A stretch of 64,000 nt of DNA from PALSA-1003 sp963741315 (lineage in GTDB: Bacteria > Pseudomonadota > Gammaproteobacteria > Burkholderiales > Casimicrobiaceae): assembly GCA_963741315.1 (NCBI GenBank), contig CAVUHK010000008.1, positions 868,001 through 932,000 on the forward strand, given 5' to 3'. The notes under the pieces are model-generated. The model worked only from the letters and a program-made list of their open reading frames with translations. It did not search any database and had not been told where the DNA came from. The position numbers and the translations under genes were made by a program. How positions within the stretch are numbered: the first letter of the stretch is position 1; each line of letters begins with the position of its first letter. Below, in pieces: positions 8,389 through 17,106 of the stretch.

Positions 8389-9279
8389 GCCAAGCAAGAA
8401 CCCTGTGCCGCTGCCTGGTCGCGCTGGTCGCGGCCTTGATCGTGGCGGGATGCAGCTGGCTCCCGGAAGTGAAGGACGAGACTGCGAGCTGGTCGGCCGA
8501 AAAGCTGTACGACGAGGCGCACGGCTCGATGACGTCTGGCAATTATACGCGCGCGGTCAAGCTCTTCGACACGCTCGAAGGCCGGTTCCCGTATGGACGT
8601 CATGCACAGCAGGCCATCCTGGAGGGCGCGTACTCGAACTATCGTCAGAACGAAACCGCGGCCGCGATCGCGGCCTGCGATCGCTTCATCCGCACCTATC
8701 CGAACAGCACCAATGTCGAGTACGCCTACTATCTCAAGGGGCTGGTCAATTTCCGCGAGGACCAGGGTTTGTTCGGCTACGTCGTCGAGCAGGACCTCTC
8801 CGAGCGCGATCCGAAAATGACCCGCGAGTCCTTTGGCGCGTTCAAGGAACTGGTGACCAAGTATCCGAACAGTCGCTACGCCGCCGATTCGATCGACCGC
8901 ATGCACTACCTGACCAACGCTCTGGGCATGTACGAAGTGCACGTCGCGCAGTACTACTACAACCGCGGCGCCTATGTCGCTGCCGTCAACCGGGCCGCGA
9001 CCACCGTCACCAACTATCCGCAGACGCCGGCGAACGAGCAGGCGCTGATCGTGATGGCGCAAGGCTACGACAAGCTCAACATGCCCGTGCTTGCGCGACG
9101 ACGCACGGCGCGTGCTCAAGCAGAATTTCCCCAACAGCGCGTACTTTCGCGGCAGCGACAAGCCGTGGTGGAAATTCTGGCAATCCGACGAAGTCGTGGA
9201 AATACTGCGCGACGACACCGTCCTGAAATCGCGCGAGTACATGGGACCGCCGCCGCCGGCAACACTGCAGCCGCAGTAG
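8373..9279 (+). CDS. bamD: Outer-membrane assembly lipoprotein BamD (ComL), apparently frameshifted near its end
   Basis: Lipoprotein subunit of the BAM complex that folds beta-barrel proteins into the outer membrane. The signal peptide ends in the lipobox LIVAGC. TPR-like repeats follow (SAEKLYDEAHGSM, FPYGRHAQQA, TYPNSTNVEYAYYLKGL, KYPNSRYAADS). The frame reads correctly to YDKLNMPVL. After that the family sequence RDDARRVLKQNFPNS and WWKFWQ is in the +1 frame, ending at a TAG at 9277-9279. Removing one base near 9093 joins the two. Left uncorrected, the first frame runs on to 9302 with an unrelated Arg-rich tail. bamD is essential where tested, so a sequencing insertion is the likely cause. 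Confidence 0.9.
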
Positions 9280-9298
9280 CGGCACGGCGACTGCACGC

Positions 9299-11146
9299 CT
9301 AGGCGCAGGCAAGTCCCTCGAAGAATTCGACGACGTCTCTGAGTTCGCGGGTGCGGCGCATCGGCGGCAGCGCCTGCCAGATGCGGCGGCCGTAGGGTTT
9401 GTCGACCAGGCGCCGATCGCAGATCATCAGCACGCCGCGGTCGGACTCGGAACGAATCAGGCGCCCGGCTCCCTGCTTGAGATCGATGGCGGCCTGCGGC
9501 AGCTGATAGTCCATGAACGGGTTGCCGCCCTCGCTGGCGATGCGCGCCAGGCGTGCCGCGAACAACGGGTCGTCGGGCGGCGCAAACGGCAGCTTGTCGA
9601 TCACCACCAGCGACAGCGCTTCTCCCTGCACGTCCACGCCCTCCCAGAAACTCTGGCTGCCGAGCAGCACGGCGTTGCCCAGGCGACGAAAGCGCGTCAG
9701 CAGCTCGGTGCGCGAACCTTCGCCCTGCGCCAGCAGAGGAAAGTCGAGGCCTTCGCGCTCGATCGCCGCCTGCAGCGATTCGCGTGCGCGGGCCAGCGCG
9801 CGAAGCGTCGTGAACAGCAGGAACGCGCGACCACCGCTGGCACGCAACACGGGCAACGCCGCCTCCACGACCGCGTCGGTGTGCTCGAAGCTGTTCGGTT
9901 GCGGGAGCTCGCGCGGGAGGTAGAGCAGTGCCTGGTTGGCGTAGTCGAAGGGACTTTCCCAGCAGCCGGTGGCCGCTTCGGTCAGCCCGAGCTCGCGCTG
10001 ATAGAGGCTGAAATCGCCGCCGATGGCCAGCGTCGCCGAGGTGAAAATCCAGGCGCGTGCGGTATCGGTTACCTGCTTGGAGAAGATCTCGGCGATCGAC
10101 AGCGGCGACGCGCGCAATTGCCAGCTGGTCGCGCCGATGTCGACCCAGCGCACCCACTCCGGATCGTCGCGATCTCGCCAGCGCGCGAGCCGTTGCGCAA
10201 TGTCGGCCGCGCGCGACGCGCACTGCGCCAGTTCGTCGCTGCGCTCGGCCTGCCGGCCGAGCTCGGTCGCAAGGACGTCGGTCGCCGCGGCCAGTGCGTC
10301 GAGCGCGGCCTCGAATCCCGGACGCTGCGTCACTTCCGCGCGCGGCGCCTTGCCCTGCGTCTCGCCCAGCGCCAGCCTGAATCGCCGCAGGGCCAGTGCG
10401 AGTCCCTGCGCGGCGTCGGGCAGCGGTGCGTAGTCGCGCGCCGCTCGCAAGCCTTCGACCTCGGCATCGCGCGCGAGCTCGCCCATTTGTCCGCCGCTGA
10501 CTTCCTCGCCGAAGAACAGCGTCGCCGTGTCCGGTAACTGGTGCGCTTCGTCGAGGATCACGGTGTTGCATGCCGGCAGCAGCTCATTGAGACCCTCGTC
10601 CCTGAGCATGACGTCGGCGAAGAACAGGTGGTGATTGACGACGACGATGTCGGCGGCGAGCGCCTGCTTGCGCGCATTCATCACGAAGCACTCGGCGTAG
10701 TTCGGACATTCGCTGCCGAGGCAGTTGTCGCGCGTCGACGTGACGTCGCTCCAGATCGCCGCGGACTCCGGCACGTCGGCGAGCTCGCCGCGATCGCCGG
10801 TGGTCGAGGTGCGCGCGAAGGCTTCGATGCGTTTGAGATAGCGCACGTCGGCGAGTGTGGCAACGGTCCCGCCAGCACTCGTGCGCGCCAGATGATGGTG
10901 GCAGACGTAGTTGCCGCGACCTTTGAGCAGCGCGACGCTGACCGGGATCTTCAGCGCGTCGCGTACCAGCGGCAGATCGCGCTGGTAGAGCTGGTCCTGC
11001 AGCGTCTTGGTACCCGTCGATATGATGACCTTGCCGCCGGAGAGCAGCGCGGGCACGAGATAGGCCAGCGTCTTGCCGGTGCCGGTGCCGGCTTCGGCGA
11101 TGAGCTGCCCCTGCGTGCGAATGGCTTGCGCGATCGCCTCGGCCAT
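9299..11146 (-). CDS. DinG/YoaA-type ATP-dependent DNA helicase
   Basis: Superfamily 2 XPD-like helicase of about 615 residues from the first ATG. Walker A is AEAGTGTGKT (residues 17-26) and the DEAH box is VILDEAH. The cysteines YVCHHH and CLGSECPNYAEC fit an iron-sulfur cluster domain. The C-terminal helicase motifs include GSQSFWEGVDVQGE and QGAGRLIRS. Family members normally begin about 35 residues earlier. The frame is in fact open upstream to a TAG at 11249 and encodes IFGPDGPLARELPAFRARPQQLA, which is the conserved lead-in including the Q-like motif. No ATG, GTG or TTG is there; a CTG at 11239 preceded by AAGG is the only near-cognate start. The true start is therefore probably upstream of 11146. 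Confidence 0.88.
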   Translation of the reverse strand: MAEAIAQAIRTQGQLIAEAGTGTGKTLAYLVPALLSGGKVIISTGTKTLQDQLYQRDLPLVRDALKIPVSVALLKGRGNYVCHHHLARTSAGGTVATLADVRYLKRIEAFARTSTTGDRGELADVPESAAIWSDVTSTRDNCLGSECPNYAECFVMNARKQALAADIVVVNHHLFFADVMLRDEGLNELLPACNTVILDEAHQLPDTATLFFGEEVSGGQMGELARDAEVEGLRAARDYAPLPDAAQGLALALRRFRLALGETQGKAPRAEVTQRPGFEAALDALAAATDVLATELGRQAERSDELAQCASRAADIAQRLARWRDRDDPEWVRWVDIGATSWQLRASPLSIAEIFSKQVTDTARAWIFTSATLAIGGDFSLYQRELGLTEAATGCWESPFDYANQALLYLPRELPQPNSFEHTDAVVEAALPVLRASGGRAFLLFTTLRALARARESLQAAIEREGLDFPLLAQGEGSRTELLTRFRRLGNAVLLGSQSFWEGVDVQGEALSLVVIDKLPFAPPDDPLFAARLARIASEGGNPFMDYQLPQAAIDLKQGAGRLIRSESDRGVLMICDRRLVDKPYGRRIWQALPPMRRTRELRDVVEFFEGLACA

Positions 11147-11248
11147 GGCGAGTTGCTGCGGCCGGGCACGAAAGGCGGGGAGTTCGCGAGCGAGCGGTCC
11201 GTCCGGGCCGAAGATCGCCGCGAGGTCGTGGCTGTTCAGGAAGCCTTG

Positions 11249-11812
11249 CTACTGCTTGGGCTTCGCTTTGGTCGCGGGCGCCGGCTTGGACGCCGCGACT
11301 GCCTTCGGCGGCGTCTCCGCGATCACGCGGATGCTCTTGATCTGCTCGTTGAACTCGCCGTAGGGTCCGATGACACGCTGCTTGTAACCGTCGTCGCTCT
11401 CTCCGCTGATGGGCTTGAGCTTGGCCAGCGCATCGAGCCACGTATCGTAGAGCTTGCGCAAGGCGATGACCTCTTCCTTGATGCGCGCGCCTTCGCGCAG
11501 CGCCGCCTGGTACGGGCGCGTCATCGACAGCTTGTGCTTTTCGATGCACGACTCGGTCTTGGCGCCGTTGACGCCTTCCTGCGCACCGGAGAGGCCGAAC
11601 TCGATGATCTCGATCGACTTGATGTGCCTGCACATCGTGTAGGTCTGCGGGATCGCCTCGAGGAAGCAGTCGAAGCCGCTACCCTCGGTCTTGGTCGGGC
11701 AGATGTACGGGTCGACCTTGTCGAGCGCGTGTGCGGCGATCGGCACCGCGAGTGCGACGGCGCCAAGGGTCAGTCCAATGAGGCAGCGGCGGATGGAAGC
11801 GATCATCATCAA
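11249..11812 (-). CDS. Secreted hypothetical protein with paired cysteines
   Basis: I do not recognise the family. The protein has 187 residues. A signal peptide begins MMMIASIRRCLIG and ends near AAHA. The mature part has four cysteines (YICPTK, FDCFLE, YTMCRH, ESCIEK), which could form two disulfides in the periplasm. It ends in an Ala/Lys/Pro-rich tail (PAPATKAKPKQ). It is directly upstream of the helicase gene, in the same frame and on the same strand, so the two are probably co-transcribed. No function is proposed. Confidence 0.75.
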   Translation of the reverse strand: MMMIASIRRCLIGLTLGAVALAVPIAAHALDKVDPYICPTKTEGSGFDCFLEAIPQTYTMCRHIKSIEIIEFGLSGAQEGVNGAKTESCIEKHKLSMTRPYQAALREGARIKEEVIALRKLYDTWLDALAKLKPISGESDDGYKQRVIGPYGEFNEQIKSIRVIAETPPKAVAASKPAPATKAKPKQ

Positions 11813-11864
11813 CCATCCTAACCTGCCAGCGCCTCGCGCTCAACCCCGCGCCGCGCTGATAACG

Positions 11865-12689
11865 CTAAATCGTGACTCCGCCCGATACTTCGATGACCGC
11901 ACCGTTGATGTAGCTCGCTTCATCGGAGGCGAGCCATGCGTAGGTGTTGGCGATTTCCTCGGGTGTGCCCAGCCGGCCCATGGGTACCCGATCCTCGATG
12001 GCCTTGAGTACTTTCTCGGGCATCGACTCCAGGATCGGCGTTTCGATGAATCCTGGGCAGATGGCGTTTGAACGAATGCCCTTTCCGCCGAGCTCGCGCG
12101 CCCAAGTCTTCATCATGCCGATCACCGCGAATTTGGTGGCGGCGTAGTTGGTCTGGCCGAAGTTGCCGTGCAGGCCGACGATCGACGAGGCGTTGAGGAT
12201 GCAGCCGGAGTTCTGCAGCAGCATGATGTCGACGACGGCCTTGGTGCAGTTGTAGACGCCCTTGAGATTGACGTCGATCACGCAATCGAACTGATCTTCG
12301 GTCATCTTGGTCAGGCGTGCGTCCTGGACGATGCCGGCGTTGTTGACCAGGGTGTCGATGCGTTGCCAGGCGAACATGACGCCTTCGACCATGCGCGCGA
12401 TGCTGGCTTTGTCGGTGACGTCAACCTGGAAGCCCAGCGCCTCGCCACCGTTGTTGCGGACTTCGGCCAGCGTTTCGGCCACCGAAGTCATGTTGATATC
12501 GCATACCGCTACCTTGGCGCCCTCTTTGGCGAATTTGACTGCCGTGGCGCGACCGATGCCCTGACCGCCGCCGGTGATGATGGCGACCTTGCCGGGCAAT
12601 CGTCCGCCGTTGTGGCCATTGTGCCCATTGCCATTGTGGCCATTGCCGTTGTGGCCGTTGCCGGTTTGCCCGTTCCCGTTGTTGCCCAT
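11865..12689 (-). CDS. Short-chain dehydrogenase/reductase (FabG-like) with N-terminal Asn-Gly-His tract
   Basis: NAD(P)H-dependent oxidoreductase, likely acting on a 3-oxoacyl-CoA or -ACP. The core has TGGGQGIGRA, NNAGIVQD, the catalytic Ser in NASSIVG, and YAATK. The ATG at 12689 is preceded by unrelated sequence, so I start there. The first 28 or so residues are almost only Asn, Gly and His (NGNGHNGNGH pattern), encoded by imperfect 12-18 base repeats, before the normal SDR start GRLPGKVAIITGG. A His-rich tract of this kind could bind metal or act as a flexible tag. Low-complexity expansion is an equally good explanation. The gene is near, but separate from, the pha cluster. The substrate is unknown. 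Confidence 0.85.
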   Translation of the reverse strand: MGNNGNGQTGNGHNGNGHNGNGHNGHNGGRLPGKVAIITGGGQGIGRATAVKFAKEGAKVAVCDINMTSVAETLAEVRNNGGEALGFQVDVTDKASIARMVEGVMFAWQRIDTLVNNAGIVQDARLTKMTEDQFDCVIDVNLKGVYNCTKAVVDIMLLQNSGCILNASSIVGLHGNFGQTNYAATKFAVIGMMKTWARELGGKGIRSNAICPGFIETPILESMPEKVLKAIEDRVPMGRLGTPEEIANTYAWLASDEASYINGAVIEVSGGVTI

Positions 12690-12987
12690 GCGCTTGTCCC
12701 CAAGTGGCCCCGCCGTTGATACAGGGTGTATTCCCCTGTTGCACCGCAGCGGATTCTGCCCCTTTTCATTGCGACGCACAACATGGCAACCTTATTACAG
12801 AGCAAATTGTTACCAAACTGTGGTATCCACGCAATAATGTTAATTATCAATGCGTTATCGCAAGCTGACGGGTGCTCAAGCGGGCTCGCGCCGATCGGTC
12901 GCAGGCAGCGGTTGCGCGAGGCTTGTGAGCGTCTATGTTGCATGGGCACCCGCCCCGTAGTGAGGACTCGCAGACTGAGCAGTACGC
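12690..12987. other. Intergenic region upstream of the SDR gene, A/T-rich in the middle
   Basis: This stretch of about 300 bases has no convincing gene. Bases 12780-12860 are strikingly A/T-rich compared with their surroundings and contain TTGATA on the minus strand at about 12846-12851. That is a possible -35 element for the SDR gene, but I cannot assign a good -10. The rest shows nothing I can name. Confidence 0.4.
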
Positions 12988-14670
12988 CTAGGCCGGCTGC
13001 CAGGATTCGACCAGTAGTTGCAGCGATTCCAACCCGCGGTAGCTGTTGACCTCGGGCCGGTAGACGGCACGAATCGATGCAGGAAATGGACCGGAATCGT
13101 TGAAGACAATGGCCGCGAGGCGACGCCGGCCCGCGGTCAGGACGAGCCGGGTGTGCTTGTTGCCGACGACGCGTTGCTCGGCGACCGCGAACACGCCCTC
13201 GAACGTGGGCGCCGGGAATCCCTGTCCCCAGACGCCGGCGCCGAGGTCCTGAGCAAGCTTCAATGTCAGGTCGCCCGCGTCGAGTTCGCCGTCCGTCTCG
13301 ATCGTGCGTTGCAATGCGGCGGGAGACAACCATTCGCGGCCAACGCGCTCGAATTCGGCGGCAAAGCGTTGCAATTCGGCGACCGGGAGCGTCAGGCCTG
13401 CGGCGAAGGCATGGCCGCCGAAGCGCGTGATCGAGCCAGGTGCGCGCTTGGCGACGAGGTCGAGTGCGTCGCGCAGGTGAAAACCGGCGATGGTGCGACC
13501 CGACCCGCGCAATTCACCTTCGGCGCCAGGCGCGAACACGATCACCGGGCGGTGTAGCCGGTCCTTGAGCCGGGACGCGACCACGCCTACGACACCCTGG
13601 TGCCAGTCGGCGCGATATGGGCACAGCGTGTAGGCGTCATCGGCGACGACGGCATCGATGGCGTCGAGCGCCTGCGCTTGCATCTCGGCCTCGACGTCTC
13701 GCCGCTCGCGATTGAGCCGATCCAGTTCCCCGGCCAGCCGTTGCGCAAACGCTGCGTCGTCGCTTACCAGGCAGGCAATGCCGACCGCCATGTCGGCCAT
13801 TCGACCTGCAGCGTTCAAACGCGGTCCTGCCACGAAGCCCAGATCGTAGGTCGTGGCGCGCGCCGGATCGCGGCCGGCAGCTTCGAACAAGGCGCGTACG
13901 CCGGGTTGCATGCGACCGGCACGGATGCGCCGCAGTCCCTGCTCGACAAAGATGCGATTGACCGCATCGAGCCTGACCACGTCGGCAACGGTGCCTAGCG
14001 CCACAAGGTCGAGCAGCGTCGCGAGGTTGGGTTCAGTGCCTCCCGCGAAGTGTCCGCGAGTGCGCAGTTCCGCGCGCACCGCCATCAGGACATAGAACAT
14101 GACGCCGACACCCGCGATGTGCTTGCTCGGAAACGTACAGCCCGGCTGGTTGGGATTGACGATCCAGTCGGTGGCGGGCAGCGTGTCGCCCGGCAGGTGA
14201 TGATCGGTGACCAGCACGTCGATGCCCAGCGCGCGCGCCGCTGCCACGCCCTCGACGCTGGCGATGCCGTTGTCGACGGTGATGATCAGCGCGGGTGCTC
14301 GCGTCGCCGCGAGCGCAACGATTTCCGGCGTGAGCCCGTAGCCGAATTCGAAACGGTTGGGTACCAGGAAGTCGATCGTGGCGCCCATCGCGCCGAGCCC
14401 GCGCATGCCGACCGCGCAGGCGGTCGCGCCGTCGGCGTCGTAGTCGGCAACGATGAGCATGCGCTCGCCGCGCGCGATGGCGTCTGCAAGGCGCGTTGCC
14501 GCCGCGGCGATGCCCTTCAATGCGGCAAAGGGCGGCAGGCGCGCCAGGTCGTGGTCGAGTTCGGCGACGTCGACGACGCCGCGCGCGGCGTAGATGCGGG
14601 CGAACAGCGGCGACAGGCCGGCTTCGACCAGCGCCGCGGTGTCGGGAACGGAGCGCTGCGTTACCAGCAT
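12988..14670 (-). CDS. recJ: Single-stranded-DNA-specific exonuclease RecJ
   Basis: 5'-3' exonuclease on single-stranded DNA, used in recombination and mismatch repair. The product is about 560 residues, the usual RecJ length. The DHH phosphoesterase motifs are present: DYDADGATA, ITVDNG, VTDHHLPG, then GPRLNAAGRM. DHHA1 has GGHAFAAGL, and an OB-fold C-terminus follows. I use the ATG at 14670 (MLVTQRSV); an open reading frame extends further upstream but that part is shadow sequence of the preceding gene. RecJ lies 17 bases downstream of the phosphoglycerate-mutase-like gene on the same strand. Confidence 0.94.
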   Translation of the reverse strand: MLVTQRSVPDTAALVEAGLSPLFARIYAARGVVDVAELDHDLARLPPFAALKGIAAAATRLADAIARGERMLIVADYDADGATACAVGMRGLGAMGATIDFLVPNRFEFGYGLTPEIVALAATRAPALIITVDNGIASVEGVAAARALGIDVLVTDHHLPGDTLPATDWIVNPNQPGCTFPSKHIAGVGVMFYVLMAVRAELRTRGHFAGGTEPNLATLLDLVALGTVADVVRLDAVNRIFVEQGLRRIRAGRMQPGVRALFEAAGRDPARATTYDLGFVAGPRLNAAGRMADMAVGIACLVSDDAAFAQRLAGELDRLNRERRDVEAEMQAQALDAIDAVVADDAYTLCPYRADWHQGVVGVVASRLKDRLHRPVIVFAPGAEGELRGSGRTIAGFHLRDALDLVAKRAPGSITRFGGHAFAAGLTLPVAELQRFAAEFERVGREWLSPAALQRTIETDGELDAGDLTLKLAQDLGAGVWGQGFPAPTFEGVFAVAEQRVVGNKHTRLVLTAGRRRLAAIVFNDSGPFPASIRAVYRPEVNSYRGLESLQLLVESWQPA

Positions 14671-14687
14671 CTGATCAGGGCCCGCGG

Positions 14688-15728
14688 TCAGGATTCGTAG
14701 TGCGGCGCGAGCAGCGTCGACAGGCGCGGCGCCGCGCGCCAGATGCGCAGCCGTCGCGCCAGCGTCAACCGGCGCGCCCGGTAGCGCACGGTCTTCGCCC
14801 GGCCCGTGAGCACGACATCGAGTTCGCTGATGGTGCCGACGTGGAACGCGCCTGCTGCCGGCTTGATCCACTGCTGCTCCAGTGTCGAGAGCCAGTGCGC
14901 GAGCGGCGATTGCGAATTGTCAGCGACCAACGGTGCGGCAAGCTGCACCAGCGCCGGCGAGAGCGTCGACTGGAAGCGCAAAGCATCGAGCGACGCCGGC
15001 GCCGCGGAGGCGGGAACGCCTGCGCCGCGGGCGAGTTCGCGGGCGAGCCAATCGTCGGCATAGAGCGCGGCGATGCGCGGATGCGCCGGTGCCTTGAGCG
15101 GTTCGCCGCCACCCCACACCCACACGCCGTTGACCGGTGCGCGGCCGGCGGCTTCGCGCGCGACGTTGACCGGATGTTCGAACAGCAACATCTGCGTTTC
15201 GTTTTGCCAGCGTTGCCAACGGGCGGCGTCGGCACCGCTTGGCATGAATGCCAGCAGCGGTTTGTCCAGCGCGGCTCCGGGGCCGCGCGTCGCCAGTGAC
15301 GGAACCTCTGCGCAGGCTATCAGCCAGTGCTGCGAAACCGGTGCAATGAATTGCAATCCGTCGACGGCGAAGTGCGCGTTGAGCGTCGCAAGAAGCGCCG
15401 CGACTTCGGCATCGTCCAGATCGCTGACCATGGAACGCAGTCGCACGTCATCGCGGCCGACCTCGAGCGTCGCCGGGTCGGCGCACAGCCAGTACCGAGC
15501 GTCGCTATTTGGTGCCATCGCGCGCGCCAAAAGGGGCGCAACCGGCCAGTCGCGCTGCCTGGCGGCGCCCAGCGCCGAGCACACGATCGCGACGCTGCCT
15601 TCGGTGTCGGCGATGGGCGCTTCGGCCGCGGCCAGCAGCCTCTCGAATGCCGGCGCCGTCGTATCGGCGGGAGCGAGCAGCGACGGAGCGATGTCGAGCA
15701 GTCCGGTAACGACCAGCGTGAGTTGCAT
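14688..15728 (-). CDS. Conserved cofactor-independent phosphoglycerate-mutase-like protein
   Basis: A protein of about 346 residues that matches the conserved uncharacterised proteins often found next to recJ and lolCD in betaproteobacteria and sometimes labelled phosphoglycerate-mutase-like. Visible conserved parts are YWLCADPATLEVGRDD, FMPSGADAARW, and GVWVWGGGEP. I do not see a full catalytic metal site, so enzyme activity is uncertain. The start MQLTLVVTGLL at 15728 is chosen because it opens a conserved beta strand; an ATG at 15773 is also in frame. Divergent from lolC. Confidence 0.7.
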   Translation of the reverse strand: MQLTLVVTGLLDIAPSLLAPADTTAPAFERLLAAAEAPIADTEGSVAIVCSALGAARQRDWPVAPLLARAMAPNSDARYWLCADPATLEVGRDDVRLRSMVSDLDDAEVAALLATLNAHFAVDGLQFIAPVSQHWLIACAEVPSLATRGPGAALDKPLLAFMPSGADAARWQRWQNETQMLLFEHPVNVAREAAGRAPVNGVWVWGGGEPLKAPAHPRIAALYADDWLARELARGAGVPASAAPASLDALRFQSTLSPALVQLAAPLVADNSQSPLAHWLSTLEQQWIKPAAGAFHVGTISELDVVLTGRAKTVRYRARRLTLARRLRIWRAAPRLSTLLAPHYES

Positions 15729-15789
15729 CGGAAGATCAGTGAATCGTGCGCGAACGGCAAGATTAGCATGCACGCGCGATGGTGCGGCT

Positions 15790-17106
15790 ATGGCGCGGCG
15801 AGCGCTTGTGGCACACTCGCGCTCTGCAGCGCATTCATTGCTACGGCTCCCGTTGATTCCCTACGAAATCCTGGTCGGCCTGCGTTATTTTCGCGCCCGC
15901 CGCGGTGCGCGGCGCAACGGCTTCGTGTCGTTCATTTCCGCGGTCTCGATGCTCGGCATCGCGCTGGGTGTCGCCGCGCTCATCGTCGTCATTTCGGTGA
16001 TGAACGGCTTTCAGGAGGAGCTGCGCAACCGCATCCTGGCGGTGGCCTCGCACGTCGAGATCCGTGCCATCGGCGGACCGCTCGCCGACTGGCAGGAGAC
16101 CGCGCGATTGGCGAAGACGAATGCGCACGTGCGCGGCGCGGCGCCTTTCGTCGTCGGTCAGGCGATGCTTTCGGCCAACGGCGCGAACCGTGGCGTGGTC
16201 GTGCGCGGGATCGATCCCGCGCTCGAGGACACCGTCGCCGACGTGGGCCGGCACATGCGCGCCGGCGCGCTGTCCGATCTCAAGCCCGGCGAATTCGGCA
16301 TCGTGCTCGGCGCCGAGCTGGCGCGCGCGCTCGGCGCGCGGCTGGGCGATCCCGTCGTGGTGATCACGCCGCAGGGGACGGTGACACCGGCGGGTACGCT
16401 GCCGCGGGTGAAGAGTTTCAAGCTGGTGGGCGTGTTCGACGTCGGCATGTACGAGTTCGACAGCGGCCTCGCGCTCATCGACATCGCCGACGCTCAGAAG
16501 CTCTACCGCACCGGCGATGGCATCAGCGGCGTGCGCCTGAAGCTCGACGATCTTTTCGCGGCGCCCACCGTCGCGCGCGAACTGGCGGGGACGCTCAAGG
16601 TCGACGCCGAATTGCGCGACTGGACCCAGGACCACGCCAACTTCTTCCGCGCGATCGCGATCGAGAAGCGCGTCATGTTCATCATCCTCACCCTCATCGT
16701 CGCGGTGGCGGCGTTCAACATCGTCTCGGCACAGGTCATGGTCGTCACCGACAAGCAGGCCGACATCGCGATCCTGCGCACGCAGGGCGCCTCGCCGGCG
16801 AGCATCATGTCCATCTTCGTGATCCAGGGTGCGTTGGTGGGCGTCATCGGCACCATCATCGGCGTCGTGGGCGGCGTGCTGCTGGCGCTGAACATCGACA
16901 CCGTGGTGCCGTTCATCGAACGCACCTTCCGCATCCAGTTCCTCGACAAGAGCGTCTACTACATCAGCGAGCTGCCGTCGCAGATCCAGCGCGGCGACAT
17001 CACGCTCATCGCGCTGATCGCGCTGACGCTGGCACTGCTCGCCACGCTCTACCCGAGCTGGAGCGCGTCCAGGGTCAATCCCGCGGAGGCGCTGCGCTAT
17101 GAGTGA
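15790..17106 (+). CDS. lolC: Lipoprotein-releasing ABC transporter permease LolC
   Basis: Inner-membrane permease of the LolCDE complex, which extracts outer-membrane lipoproteins and passes them to LolA. Family landmarks are LIPYEILVGLRYFRARR, FVSFISAVSMLGIALGVAALIVVISVMNGFQEELRNRI, a large periplasmic domain, and three C-terminal membrane segments. Conserved cytoplasmic coupling sequences are ADIAILRTQGASPASI and YPSWSASRVNPAEALRYE. No strong Shine-Dalgarno is seen. The conserved protein begins near 15853 (TTG), while an ATG at 15790 is in frame, so the start is uncertain by about 20 residues. It overlaps lolD by eight bases. Confidence 0.9.
   Translation: MARRALVAHSRSAAHSLLRLPLIPYEILVGLRYFRARRGARRNGFVSFISAVSMLGIALGVAALIVVISVMNGFQEELRNRILAVASHVEIRAIGGPLADWQETARLAKTNAHVRGAAPFVVGQAMLSANGANRGVVVRGIDPALEDTVADVGRHMRAGALSDLKPGEFGIVLGAELARALGARLGDPVVVITPQGTVTPAGTLPRVKSFKLVGVFDVGMYEFDSGLALIDIADAQKLYRTGDGISGVRLKLDDLFAAPTVARELAGTLKVDAELRDWTQDHANFFRAIAIEKRVMFIILTLIVAVAAFNIVSAQVMVVTDKQADIAILRTQGASPASIMSIFVIQGALVGVIGTIIGVVGGVLLALNIDTVVPFIERTFRIQFLDKSVYYISELPSQIQRGDITLIALIALTLALLATLYPSWSASRVNPAEALRYE

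Noticed and set aside
12600..12690. Possible CRISPR-like or tandem-repeat array
   Set aside because: The short repeats code for the N-G-H tract of the SDR gene and have no unique spacers.
14671..14871. Upstream extension of recJ
   Set aside because: The residues before MLVTQRSV are Arg-rich and match no RecJ. They overlap the neighbouring gene in a shadow frame.
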